From the NCBI RefSeq assembly GCF_002285265.1, contig NZ_NSJB01000007.1, forward strand, positions 54,350 through 118,349: a stretch of 64,000 nt of DNA, given 5' to 3'. Below the pieces are notes generated by a model. That model searched no databases. It had not been told where the DNA came from and saw only the letters and a list, made by a program, of their open reading frames with translations. Origin of the DNA: Vandammella animalimorsus. Lineage in GTDB: Bacteria > Pseudomonadota > Gammaproteobacteria > Burkholderiales > Burkholderiaceae_C. Shown in pieces: positions 1 through 8,034 of this stretch (positions are counted from its first letter, which is position 1; each line of letters opens with the position of its first letter). A program made the position numbers and the translations under genes.

Positions 1-176
1 GCATCCAGGCCGCTGCCGGCGTGCCGCTGATGTGCGGCGAGGGTGAGGAGTTCCGCAGCTTCCGCCTGGGCCTGTTCGGGCTGGAGAAGCTGCAGCACAT
101 CGAGCGCAGCGTCGCGCAACTGCGCGATGCGCTGCAGCAGATTGCGCCCCGGCAGGCCGCGGAGGCCACGGCTTAA
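1..176 (+). CDS. class-V PLP aminotransferase, C-terminal end (partial)
   Basis: The frame enters from the left edge and gives 57 visible codons before TAA at 174-176. The visible part reads through GVPLMCGEGEEFRSFRLGLF, which resembles the C-terminal domain of class-V PLP-dependent aminotransferases (alanine/serine-glyoxylate type). In these the Arg of the FRLGLFG segment helps bind the substrate carboxylate. The catalytic lysine and the rest of the enzyme lie outside the window, so the substrate cannot be set. It is convergent with fpr. The exact subfamily is an inference from a short tail. Confidence 0.6.
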   Translation, partial: IQAAAGVPLMCGEGEEFRSFRLGLFGLEKLQHIERSVAQLRDALQQIAPRQAAEATA

Positions 177-182
177 GCATCA

Positions 183-203
183 GCGGGCCAGTTCAAGGCC
201 CGC
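183..203. terminator. possible hairpin between convergent genes
   Basis: GCGGGCC (183-189) pairs perfectly with GGCCCGC (197-203) over a 7-base loop, in the 63-bp space between the convergent aminotransferase and fpr genes. A second weaker stem (TGGGCG/CGCCCA) follows. No long T run is seen, so its role as a terminator is inferred from position. Confidence 0.35.
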
Positions 204-239
204 ATCTTGGGCGCACGGGCAGCACGCCCAGCGCCGCGC

Positions 240-1013
240 TCACTTCTCGGCAAAGGCGCGCTCGACGACGAACTCGCCCGGCGTGGAGGTGTTGCCCTCG
301 ATGAAGCCGCGCTGCTCGAACAAGGTCTTGAGGTCAAACAGCATGGCCGGGCTGCCGCAGATCATGATGCGGTCCTCGGCGCGGTTGATTTGCGGCAGGC
401 CCAGGTCGGCAAAGAGCTTGCCGTTCTCGATCAGCGTGGTGATGCGGCCCTGGTGGTGAAAGTCCTCGCGCGTCACCGTCGGGTAGTACAGCAGCTTGCC
501 CTTGACGTATTCGCCCAGGATTTCGTGCTCGGGCAGCGTGCGGGTGATGAGTTCCTGGTAGGCCAGCTCGTTGACAAAGCGCGTGCCGTGCACGAGCACG
601 ACCTGCTCGAAGCGCTCGTAGGTTTGCGGGTCGCGGATGGTGGAGAGAAACGGCGCCAGCCCGGTGCCCGTGGCCAGCAGATACAGGCGCTTGCCCGGCA
701 GCAGATAGTCCAGCAGCAAGGTGCCGGTGGGCTTTTTGCCCACCAAAATGGTGTCGCCGGGCTGGATGTGCTGCAGGCGCGAGGTCAAGGGCCCGTTGGG
801 CACCTTGATGCTGAAGAACTCCAGATGCTCTTCGTAGTTGGCGCTGGCGATGCTGTAGGCGCGCAGCAGCGGCTTGCCATCCACGCGCAGGCCGATCATG
901 GTGAAGTGGCCATTGGAAAAGCGCAGCGAGGCATCGCGCGTGGTGGTGAAGCTAAACAGGGTGTCGTTCCAGTGGTGGATGGAGAGAACGCGTTCTTCGT
1001 TAAAGGCACTCAT
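240..1013 (-). CDS. fpr: ferredoxin/flavodoxin--NADP reductase
   Basis: A 257-aa flavoenzyme that passes electrons between NADPH and ferredoxin or flavodoxin, in the cytoplasm. The FAD-binding motif RAYSIAS is at about residues 51-57 and the NADP-binding GTGLAP at about 116-121. The C-terminus ends in VVERAFAEK, like other bacterial subclass-II Fpr proteins of about 255-260 aa. The open frame runs further upstream, but the start at MSAFNEERVL fits the family; the extension is Ala/Arg/Pro-rich and unlike Fpr. It is a single gene convergent with the aminotransferase. Confidence is high for the family; the redox partner is not shown by the sequence. Confidence 0.9.
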   Translation of the reverse strand: MSAFNEERVLSIHHWNDTLFSFTTTRDASLRFSNGHFTMIGLRVDGKPLLRAYSIASANYEEHLEFFSIKVPNGPLTSRLQHIQPGDTILVGKKPTGTLLLDYLLPGKRLYLLATGTGLAPFLSTIRDPQTYERFEQVVLVHGTRFVNELAYQELITRTLPEHEILGEYVKGKLLYYPTVTREDFHHQGRITTLIENGKLFADLGLPQINRAEDRIMICGSPAMLFDLKTLFEQRGFIEGNTSTPGEFVVERAFAEK

Positions 1014-1274
1014 CTTGCGGTATCGGTGTCGGTGCGCGGGCCTGCTGCCCGCAAGAAAACCGCCAGGCCGGGCGCACGGCGCATAGCGCATAGCTGGTGG
1101 CGCTGCCTGGCTGGCACGGGGCCCTTTCAGGGGTCTATCTATTGGGAGATTGCTGCCGGATGACAGGGCGGCCACAAGGAAAAGCCGCCGCCAACCGCAG
1201 GCATTCATCGCGTGGGCAGGCTGGCGCGCCCATGCCGGGCGCGAGCGTATGCAAAAGCGCCAGAGGATAGCGCA

Positions 1275-2234
1275 TCACCAGCCAGGCTGGCGGCGCTGCA
1301 GCGCATCCAGGAACATGGCGGCCACGTCAAAGCCGGTCTGCGCGGTGACTTCCTGAAAGCCCGTCGGGCTGGTGACGTTGATCTCGGTCACGCACTCGCC
1401 AATCACATCCACGCCCACCAGCAGCAGCCCGCGCGCGGCCAGCACCGGCCCAAGGCGCGCGGCAATCTCGGCATCGCGCGCGCTCAGCGGCTGGGCCACG
1501 GCCTTGCCGCCCACGGCCATGTTGCCGCGGATTTCACTGCCCTGCGGAATGCGCGCCAGCGCATGGGGCACGGGCTGGCCGTCGATGAGCAGCAGGCGCT
1601 TGTCGCCCTGGCGGATCTCGGGCAGGTAGCGCTGCACCATGACGGAGGTGCTGCCATGGGCGTTGAGGGTTTCGATGATGCTGCCCAGGTTCAGCCCATC
1701 GGGGCCGACACGGAAGATGCCCATGCCGCCCATGCCGTCGAGCGGCTTGAGGATGATGTCGCCATGCTCGGCGTGGAAGGCGCGGATGCGCTCGGGCTCG
1801 CGCGTGACCAGGGTCGGGCCGATCAGCTCGGGGAACTCCAGGATGTCGAGCTTCTCCGGGTGCTCGCGCAGCGCCGCCGGGCGGTTGAAAACCTTGGCGC
1901 CTTCGCGCTCGGCCTGGCTCAGCAGGTGCGTGCAGTAGAAGAACTCGCTGTCAAACGGCGGATCCTTGCGCATCAGCACGGCGTCGAAATCGGCCAGGGC
2001 CTGCTCGGCCTGGCGCAGCAGATGCCACCAGGGGCCATCGGCCGGGGGCTGGGCCAGCAGCTCGATGTGCTGCACCTGGGCGCACACGCGCGCGCCGCGC
2101 TGCCAGTACAGCGCGCGCGGTTCGCACACGGCAATGCCGTGGCCGCGCCGCTGCGCCTCGCGCATCATGGCGTAGGTGGTGTCCTTGTGGATTTTGAAGC
2201 TGGCCAGTGCATCGGCCACGAACAGCAGGTTCAT
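1275..2234 (-). CDS. gshB: glutathione synthetase
   Basis: A 319-aa ATP-grasp ligase that joins glycine to gamma-glutamylcysteine, the second step of glutathione synthesis. It begins MNLLFVADALASFKIHKDTT, the usual GshB N-terminus. It carries the LMRKDPPFDSEFFYCTHLL segment, ILKPLDGMGGMGIFR (the glycine-rich ATP-grasp loop) and GVDVIGECVTEINVTSPTGF near the end, with the metal-binding Glu/Asn. It is the last gene of a three-gene minus-strand operon and starts 8 bp after a roadblock-like gene. The partner gshA is present but lies 42 kb away, near 45 kb. A longer open frame upstream is read-through into the neighbouring gene. Confidence 0.95.
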   Translation of the reverse strand: MNLLFVADALASFKIHKDTTYAMMREAQRRGHGIAVCEPRALYWQRGARVCAQVQHIELLAQPPADGPWWHLLRQAEQALADFDAVLMRKDPPFDSEFFYCTHLLSQAEREGAKVFNRPAALREHPEKLDILEFPELIGPTLVTREPERIRAFHAEHGDIILKPLDGMGGMGIFRVGPDGLNLGSIIETLNAHGSTSVMVQRYLPEIRQGDKRLLLIDGQPVPHALARIPQGSEIRGNMAVGGKAVAQPLSARDAEIAARLGPVLAARGLLLVGVDVIGECVTEINVTSPTGFQEVTAQTGFDVAAMFLDALQRRQPGW

Positions 2235-2242
2235 AGGAAGGC

Positions 2243-2602
2243 TCAAAACATCAGCGCCTGATCGGCATCGAACACCTTGCGGCGCGCCAGCGCCAGGTTG
2301 GAGCGCTGGCGGTCGAGCACCAGGTAGAGAAACACGCCGTCCTTGCGCGAGGCCGGACGCACGATGTGGTATTGCTTGCCCAGCGTGATGAGGATGTCCT
2401 CGATCACATCGTGCAGGCCCAGCGCGCGCATGGTGTTGGTCTTGGCGCGCATCACCTCGGTATTGCCTGCGGCCGCCACCTCCATGTCGATGCCCGCGCC
2501 GGCCGAGGCCAGCATCATGCCGCTGCTGCTGTCGACCACGGCGCAGCACAGCGCGCCTTCAAGCGTCATCAGCTCGTCCAGGGTTTGTTTGATCGTTGCC
2601 AT
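2243..2602 (-). CDS. roadblock/LC7-like protein A
   Basis: A 119-aa protein starting MATIKQTLDELMTLEGALCC. The layout (helix, then strands AVVDSSSGMMLASAG, then a central helix and strands HIVRPASRKDGVFLYLVLD) fits the roadblock/LC7 fold used by MglB-type regulators of small GTPases. It has no signal peptide or membrane segment. It sits between a second roadblock-like gene (30 bp upstream) and gshB (8 bp downstream), all in one direction, so the three are probably co-transcribed. No MglA-like GTPase is seen in the window. The fold is an inference from sequence pattern; the function is unknown. Confidence 0.7.
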   Translation of the reverse strand: MATIKQTLDELMTLEGALCCAVVDSSSGMMLASAGAGIDMEVAAAGNTEVMRAKTNTMRALGLHDVIEDILITLGKQYHIVRPASRKDGVFLYLVLDRQRSNLALARRKVFDADQALMF

Positions 2603-2631
2603 AAAAAGAAAGAAAAGCGCCTCTTGGTTCG

Positions 2632-3045
2632 TCACAGCTGGCGCGCCAGCCGGCCAATCTGCGCCGCCTGGGCCAGCACGGCCTGCCAGTTCAGCGCCAC
2701 GCCGTCCTGGCTGAGCAGCACCAGCACCATGTCTGCGGTGCAGGGCACGATGGTCATGCGCATTTGCTGGTGCATCAACACGCAATAGCGCAGCGGCCCG
2801 AGGGTTTCGAAAAAGCTGCCGTGGCGCTGGTAGATGCGCCAGTAATTGCTCGCCGCCTCGGCCAGCGCGCCGTTTTCCATCAGCGCGCCCGTGCTGTGCA
2901 GCACCATGCCGGTGGTGACTTCCACCAGAGCGCAGGCCTGCAGGGCCTCGAAAGCCTGGGGCAAATCATCGATGGCGGCCTTGAGCGCCACAAAGCGCGA
3001 TTTCCAAACGGGCTTGAATGGTGCAACAACTGGGGTGGAAGTCAT
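2632..3045 (-). CDS. roadblock/LC7-like protein B
   Basis: A 137-aa protein, first gene of the minus-strand operon that ends with gshB. Like protein A it has a helix-strand-strand-helix-strand pattern (ACALVEVTTGMVLHSTG, then MRMTIVPCTADMVLVLL) typical of roadblock/LC7 modules, but with little direct identity to A. It has an N-terminal extension of about 25 residues. Two such proteins side by side suggest a heterodimer; that is inference. The GGA of the upstream sequence is very close to the ATG, so the start is less certain. No catalytic residues are visible and the function is unknown. Confidence 0.6.
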   Translation of the reverse strand: MTSTPVVAPFKPVWKSRFVALKAAIDDLPQAFEALQACALVEVTTGMVLHSTGALMENGALAEAASNYWRIYQRHGSFFETLGPLRYCVLMHQQMRMTIVPCTADMVLVLLSQDGVALNWQAVLAQAAQIGRLARQL

Positions 3046-3380
3046 TCCTGAACATCAAATTCTGTTGGTCGTGGCGCGCCGCATGGCCGCAAAAGGGATG
3101 CCCTGCGCGAATCGCAGTGCCATGTCGGCAGCGACAGTCGGCAGCGACAGATCTCGGCGCCGTGTGCATCCGGGGGGCACGGCGCAATGCCCAGGCCCAG
3201 CCATGGCATTCATCCTGACGCACAATCCGTGCCAGCGCGCCGGGCCTATGCCTGATGCGGGCCAATTCACGCGGGCCAAGAGGATACGCGAATTTCACAG
3301 CCCTGCCCGTCGGCTCTTGCCCACACCGGCAATGCCCGCCAAGACGCCGAACCACCCCCATACATTCACGCCCCATCCCC
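3046..3380. other. 335-bp divergent intergenic region with 13-bp tandem repeat
   Basis: The space between the divergent roadblock operon and the gene at 3381. It holds an exact 13-bp tandem duplication, GTCGGCAGCGACA, at 3124-3136 and 3137-3149. It must contain promoters for both sides, but no convincing -35/-10 pair was found by eye. No coding region is supported here. Confidence 0.6.
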
Positions 3381-4004
3381 ATGCACACCCCCTTGCAGCA
3401 GGAAATCGCCCAGGCCGCCGCCGCCCTGATCGTCGACGAAGGCCTGGAGCTCGGGCCGGCCAAGCAGCGCGCGCTCAAGCAGCTGGGCCTGCCCGCCAAC
3501 ACCGCCCTGCCCGACAACCGCAGCGTCGAGGACGCGGTGCGCGAGCACATCGCGCTGTTTCACGCCGACACCCAGCCCCAGGTGCTTCAGGCCCTGCGCG
3601 AGATCGCCGCGCACTGGATGCAGCAACTGGCCGAGTTCAAGCCGCTGCTGGGCGGCGCCGTCTGGAGCGGCACGGCCACGCACTGGAGCCCGATTCACCT
3701 GCAGCTGTTCTGCGACGACAGCAAGGCCCTGCCCATCTGGCTGCTCAACCACGGGCTGGACTTCGACACCCAGGAAGCCAAAGGCCTGGGCGGCCAGCCC
3801 ACCGAGGTGCTGGGCCTGCACGTGGCAGCGCAACACCCCGCACTGCAACCGCAGGTGCTGCTGTGCCTGTGGAACAACCCCAGCCAGGCTCTGCGCGGCG
3901 CGCTGCAGGCCGATGCCGACGGCCAGGCGCCGCGCGGCACGCTGCAGGCCTTGCAGGCCCGCATGACTGGGGCCAGCGCCATGCCACAATCGCCCGCGCC
4001 ATGA
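3381..4004 (+). CDS. conserved hypothetical protein, possibly nucleotidyltransferase-like
   Basis: A 207-aa cytoplasmic protein (MHTPLQQEIAQAAAALIVDE...), not recognised with confidence. The stretch LLGGAVWSGTATHWSPIHLQ followed by LFCDDSK resembles the G-S...D-x-D layout of minimal nucleotidyltransferases, but this is only a pattern match. The start at 3381 follows a change from Arg/Pro-rich read-through to normal coding bias; the open frame extends to 3255. Its TGA overlaps the ATG of the next gene (ATGA), so it is translationally coupled to the TlpA-like protein. It may also be a member of a family known only in Burkholderiales. Confidence 0.6.
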   Translation: MHTPLQQEIAQAAAALIVDEGLELGPAKQRALKQLGLPANTALPDNRSVEDAVREHIALFHADTQPQVLQALREIAAHWMQQLAEFKPLLGGAVWSGTATHWSPIHLQLFCDDSKALPIWLLNHGLDFDTQEAKGLGGQPTEVLGLHVAAQHPALQPQVLLCLWNNPSQALRGALQADADGQAPRGTLQALQARMTGASAMPQSPAP

Positions 4005-4603
4005 AGACTCCTGCCCCCGCCCCCAGCCCTGTGCCTGCCTCTTCACCCACATCTTCGCCCGCCCATGATGGGCATGGCGCAGCTCAGGGGCCGGGGCGCC
4101 GCCAATGGCTGCTCTGGGGTGGCGGCCTGGCACTGGCCGCCGCCGGCGCTGGCGGCTACTGGGGCTGGCTGCGGCAGCGCCACAGCGCCGCCGAGGCCGC
4201 GCTGTGGTCCATCGCCCTGCCCCGGCTCGACGGCCACCTACTGGCGCTGCGCGACTACCTGGGCCGCCCGCTGCTGCTCAATTTCTGGGCCACCTGGTGC
4301 GCCCCCTGCGTGCAGGAGCTGCCGCTGCTGAACCAATGGCAGCGCCAGCGGCCCGATTGGGCCGTCGTCGGCATTGCCGTCGATACCTTGCCCAACGTGC
4401 AGCGCTTTGCCCAGCGCATGGCGCTGGATTTCCCCATCGGCATCGCCGGCGGCGGCCAGGGCATGGCGCTGGCGCGCGCCCTGGGCGGCACAGGCGGCCT
4501 GCCGCTGACGGTGCTGGCCAACGCCCAGGGCCAGATCCGGGCGCGCAAACTGGGCCAGATCGAGCCGGCCGACCTGCAGCAATGGCAAAGCCTGCTGGCG
4601 TGA
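4001..4603 (+). CDS. TlpA-family thioredoxin-like protein
   Basis: A 200-aa membrane-anchored thiol-disulfide protein. After a Pro/Ser/Ala-rich N-terminus (about 30 residues) comes one membrane segment near WLLWGGGLALAAAGAGGYW, then a TlpA/ResA-type thioredoxin fold with the active site FWATWCAPC (Cys-x-x-Cys) and a cis-Pro region at GGLPLTVLANAQG. It should act outside the cytoplasmic membrane, reducing or delivering thiols, for example in cytochrome c maturation. The start overlaps the upstream stop by 4 bases. In related genomes aroQ tends to follow and precede accB; it is absent here. Confidence 0.85.
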   Translation: MKTPAPAPSPVPASSPTSSPAHDGHGAAQGPGRRQWLLWGGGLALAAAGAGGYWGWLRQRHSAAEAALWSIALPRLDGHLLALRDYLGRPLLLNFWATWCAPCVQELPLLNQWQRQRPDWAVVGIAVDTLPNVQRFAQRMALDFPIGIAGGGQGMALARALGGTGGLPLTVLANAQGQIRARKLGQIEPADLQQWQSLLA

Positions 4604-4764
4604 GCAGGCCCGCCTGCCATCGGCGCAGGCCCCATGGCAGCGCATCTGCCGGCCAGGCGGTGCACGGACATTGGCCGTAGAATGCCGGGTTCTGCCGCGC
4701 GCATGGCGCGCGCCGCCGGCCATGCGCAGGCGAACACCGACACCTGCATATCACCCAACAATTT

Positions 4765-4814
4765 TTAACTTTTACTGAAAGTTAGCGTAAAATAGCAGCA
4801 AATTTCTGCTATTT
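4765..4814 (+). promoter_or_regulatory. accB promoter with two inverted repeats
   Basis: A -35-like TTAACT (4765-4770) and a -10-like TAAAAT (4788-4793) are separated by 17 bp. Two perfect inverted repeats overlap them: TAACTTT/AAAGTTA (4766-4772 and 4778-4784, loop of 5) covers the -35 and spacer, and AAATAGCAG/CTGCTATTT (4790-4798 and 4806-4814, loop of 7) covers the -10 and expected start point. The patch is AT-rich in GC-rich surroundings. Operator function is inferred; the second repeat could also act as an RNA hairpin. Confidence 0.6.
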
Positions 4815-4877
4815 GCCGCAAGAAATCGAAATCAAGATTTCCAAGGCGGCCTGCTTTTATCTGGAGCCCGAAACCCT

Positions 4878-5345
4878 ATGGATCTGAGGAAACTGAAGAC
4901 TCTGATCGACCTGGTGTCCGAATCGAATGTGACGGAGCTGGAAATCACCGAAGCCGAGGGCAAGGTGCGCATCGTCAAGGGCGGCGCCCCCGTGTTCGTG
5001 CCCGCGCCCGTGGCAGCGGCCGCGCCGGCGCTGACGGCCATCGCCCCCGCAGCCAGCGCCGCGCAACAAGAGGCCGCTGCCCCCGCCGCAGCCGCCCCGG
5101 CCGCCGCCGCAGGCGCCAGCATCACCGCGCCGATGGTCGGCACCTTCTACCGCGCGCCCAACCCCACGGCCGATGCCTTCGTCGAGGTCGGCACCCAGGT
5201 CAAGGAAGGCCAGATCGTCTGCATCATCGAGGCGATGAAAATCCTCAACGAGATCGAGGCCGATCGCTCCGGCACGATCAAGCAAATCCTGGTGGAGAAC
5301 GGCCAGGCCGTCGAATACGGCCAGCCGCTGTTCATCATCGAATGA
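4878..5345 (+). CDS. accB: biotin carboxyl carrier protein of acetyl-CoA carboxylase
   Basis: A 155-aa carrier subunit for acetyl-CoA carboxylase, first committed step of fatty-acid synthesis. The N-terminal [20 protein letters not shown] is typical. A flexible Ala/Pro-rich linker (about residues 38-80) leads to the biotinyl domain, with the biotin site EAMKI (Lys at about 121) and the thumb region [10 protein letters not shown]. It is preceded by the AT-rich promoter region at 4765-4814 and followed by accC after an unusually long 218-bp gap that shows no gene. The leader is about 80 bp. Confidence 0.96.
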   Translation: MDLRKLKTLIDLVSESNVTELEITEAEGKVRIVKGGAPVFVPAPVAAAAPALTAIAPAASAAQQEAAAPAAAAPAAAAGASITAPMVGTFYRAPNPTADAFVEVGTQVKEGQIVCIIEAMKILNEIEADRSGTIKQILVENGQAVEYGQPLFIIE

Positions 5346-5563
5346 CCGGCCATTGCCCAGTGAAGGCCGCGCTGCATGGCGCTTGCGCTGGCCGCACCGC
5401 CTTCGCTCGGGCATGGCCATCGGCCACTGTGGATTTGCCCATCCGCCCAAGACTGCGCCAGGGCACGCTTGAACCAGGCCGCAGCCACGCCGCCGTCCGA
5501 GGCTGTGCCAACTGACGCAATGCGGCGCAGCCGGGCCGGCCCCATGCACACGAGACTTCCCGC

Positions 5564-6919
5564 ATGTTCAAGAAAATCCTGATCGCCAACCGCGGCGAAA
5601 TTGCCCTGCGCATCCAGCGCGCCTGCCGTGAGCTGGGCATCAAATCGGTCATGGTGTATTCCGAGGCCGACCGCGACGCCAAGTACGTGCGCCTGGCCGA
5701 CGAGGCCATTTGCATCGGCCCTGCGCCAGCCAGCCAGAGCTACCTGCAAATGCCCGCCATCATCTCGGCCGCCGAGGTCAGCGACGCCCAGGCCATCCAC
5801 CCCGGCTACGGCTTTCTCAGCGAGAACGCCGACTTTGCCGAGCGCGTGGAAAAAAGCGGCTTTGCCTTCATCGGACCGACGGCCGAATCCATCCGCATCA
5901 TGGGCGACAAGGTCTCGGCCAAGCAGGCCATGATCAAGGCGGGCGTGCCCTGCGTGCCCGGCTCCGAGGGCGAGCTGCCCAGCGACCCGGCCGAGATCCG
6001 CGCCATCGCGCGCCAGATCGGCTACCCGGTGATCATCAAGGCCGCTGGCGGCGGCGGCGGGCGCGGCATGCGCGTGGTGCACACCGAGGCCGCCCTGCTG
6101 GGCGCGGTGCAGATGACCAAGAGCGAGGCGCAGGCGGCCTTCGGCAACCCGGCCGTGTACATGGAGAAATTCCTGGAGAACCCGCGCCACATCGAGATCC
6201 AGGTGCTGGCCGATACCCACAAGAACGCCGTGCACCTGGGCGAGCGCGATTGCTCCATGCAGCGCCGCCACCAGAAAGTCATCGAGGAGGCCCCGGCCTT
6301 TGGCATCCCGCGCCGCCTGATCGAGAAGATCGGCGAGCGCTGCGCCGCCGCCTGCAAGCGCCTGGGCTACCGGGGCGCGGGCACCTTCGAGTTCCTGTAC
6401 GAAAACGGCGAGTTCTATTTCATCGAGATGAACACGCGCGTGCAGGTCGAGCACCCGGTCACCGAGATGATCACCGGCATCGACATCGTCAAGACGCAAA
6501 TCCTCGTGGCCGCAGGCGAAAAACTGCCCTTTGCGCAAAAGGACATCCAGCTGCGCGGCCACGCCATCGAATGCCGCATCAATGCCGAGGACCCATACAA
6601 ATTCACCCCCTCGCCGGGCAAGGTCAGCACCTGGCATGCCCCGGGCGGGCCGGGCGTGCGCGTGGACTCGCACATGTACTCCGGCTACACCGTGCCGGCC
6701 AACTACGACTCGATGATCGGCAAGCTCATCGTCTATGGCGACAGCCGCGACCAGGCCCTGGCGCGCATGCGCAGCGCCCTGATGGAGACCATCGTCGAAG
6801 GCATCAAGACCAACATCGCGCTGCACCGCGAGCTGCTGCTGGACGCCAACTTCATCGCTGGCGGCACCAACATCCACTACCTGGAAAAGTGGCTCGAGCA
6901 ACACGCCACACGCCCCTGA
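5564..6919 (+). CDS. accC: biotin carboxylase subunit of acetyl-CoA carboxylase
   Basis: A 451-aa ATP-grasp enzyme that carboxylates the biotin on AccB using bicarbonate and ATP. It begins [20 protein letters not shown], has the glycine-rich ATP loop [13 protein letters not shown], the catalytic segment [14 protein letters not shown], and the usual length of about 450 aa. It follows accB in the same direction and is followed 56 bp later by prmA, the usual order in Burkholderiales. The 218 bp before it could hold its own promoter; none is obvious. Confidence 0.97.
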   Translation: MFKKILIANRGEIALRIQRACRELGIKSVMVYSEADRDAKYVRLADEAICIGPAPASQSYLQMPAIISAAEVSDAQAIHPGYGFLSENADFAERVEKSGFAFIGPTAESIRIMGDKVSAKQAMIKAGVPCVPGSEGELPSDPAEIRAIARQIGYPVIIKAAGGGGGRGMRVVHTEAALLGAVQMTKSEAQAAFGNPAVYMEKFLENPRHIEIQVLADTHKNAVHLGERDCSMQRRHQKVIEEAPAFGIPRRLIEKIGERCAAACKRLGYRGAGTFEFLYENGEFYFIEMNTRVQVEHPVTEMITGIDIVKTQILVAAGEKLPFAQKDIQLRGHAIECRINAEDPYKFTPSPGKVSTWHAPGGPGVRVDSHMYSGYTVPANYDSMIGKLIVYGDSRDQALARMRSALMETIVEGIKTNIALHRELLLDANFIAGGTNIHYLEKWLEQHATRP

Positions 6920-6975
6920 ACGCCGGGCTCGGCCTTGGCCGCGCCACACTGCCCTCCACTTGCCCGTACCTCTGT

Positions 6976-7881
6976 ATGTACGCCCTGACCCTGCTGTGCC
7001 CGCAAGAGCGGGTCGAAACCATCAGTGAAGCGCTTGACGCCCTGGGCGCACTGAGCGTCTCCGTCGAAGACGCCGACGCCCAGACCGAGGCCGAGCAGGC
7101 GCTGTTTGGCGAACCGGGCATGGAGCCCGAGCGCCAGGCCTGGCTGCGCAGCACCGTCAGCGCCCTGTTCAGCCAGCGGCAACAGGCCCACGAGGCGCAG
7201 CAGTTGCTGGCGCTGCAGGACTTCTACGCCGGCTGCCAACTGCAAGGCCTGGAGGAAGTGCCCGATCTGGACTGGGTCAGCCTCACCCAGGCGCAGTTCA
7301 GCGCCGTGGACATCACGCCCGATTTCTGGATCGTGCCCAGTTGGCATGAAGTGCCCAGCCAGGCGCGCACCAGCATCGCGCTCGACCCGGGCATGGCCTT
7401 TGGCACCGGCACGCACCCCACCACCCGCATGTGCCTGCGCTGGCTGGCCGCCCAGCACGAAACCGGCCAGGCCCTGACCCAGCGCAGCGTGCTGGACTAC
7501 GGCTGCGGCTCGGGCATCCTGGCCATTGCCGCGGCCAAGTTCGGCGCCAACCCCGTCGATGCCGTGGACATCGACGAAGCCGCCATTGCCGCCACGGCCA
7601 GCAATGCCGAGAAAAACCAGGTCGCCCTGCGCTGCGGCCTGCCCGACATCATCAGCAGCCAGCGCTACCACGTCGTGCTTGCCAACATCCTGGCCAACCC
7701 GCTGCAGGTGCTGGCGCCGCTGCTGTGCGGCCACGTCGCCCCCGGCGGCCACCTGGTGCTGGCCGGCATCCTCGAGCGCCAGGCCGAGCTGCTGCAACAG
7801 GCCTACGCCCCCTGGCTGGCGCTGCAAGTGGCCGACACGCAGGACGGCTGGATTCTGATGACCGCACAACGGCCAGCCTGA
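6976..7881 (+). CDS. prmA: ribosomal protein L11 methyltransferase
   Basis: A 301-aa SAM-dependent enzyme that trimethylates lysines and the N-terminus of ribosomal protein L11. It has an N-terminal substrate-recognition domain (MYALTLLCPQERVETISEAL) and a class-I methyltransferase domain. SAM motif I is VLDYGCGSGILAIAA, and the catalytic-loop motif is VLANILANPL. The GTGTHPTT segment before motif I is typical of PrmA. The long open frame from 5710 is a read-through of a shadow frame under accC; the start at 6976 gives the normal PrmA length. Confidence 0.95.
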   Translation: MYALTLLCPQERVETISEALDALGALSVSVEDADAQTEAEQALFGEPGMEPERQAWLRSTVSALFSQRQQAHEAQQLLALQDFYAGCQLQGLEEVPDLDWVSLTQAQFSAVDITPDFWIVPSWHEVPSQARTSIALDPGMAFGTGTHPTTRMCLRWLAAQHETGQALTQRSVLDYGCGSGILAIAAAKFGANPVDAVDIDEAAIAATASNAEKNQVALRCGLPDIISSQRYHVVLANILANPLQVLAPLLCGHVAPGGHLVLAGILERQAELLQQAYAPWLALQVADTQDGWILMTAQRPA

Positions 7882-8034
7882 CCTCCCACTCACGCGCCGG
7901 CACAGGGCCGGCCGAGCAATTCATTGCCTGGGGCGCGCGCCCCTTCCCCACCTTGGCGCGCGGCGGCGCCAGAGCCCTTTGCACGCGCCACTCTCGGGCA
8001 CAATACGGGCCTTTGCCATCCCTGCCCCGCCCGC

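Noticed and set aside
207..1163. Long plus-strand open frame opposite fpr
   Set aside because: It is the antisense shadow of fpr; the composition (Gln/Arg/His/Ala-rich) reflects the complement of GC-rich codons and no family is recognised. The same holds for other long frames opposite core genes, such as those opposite gshB, mpl, ffh, acyl-CoA dehydrogenase, yidC and rnr.
5147..6949. 600-aa minus-strand frame across accB-accC
   Set aside because: It is opposite two well-recognised genes and contains no motif. High GC makes long shadow frames common here.
5710..6975. Upstream extension of the prmA frame
   Set aside because: It is the +1 shadow of accC and very Arg/Pro-rich; the prmA start at 6976 gives the normal protein length.
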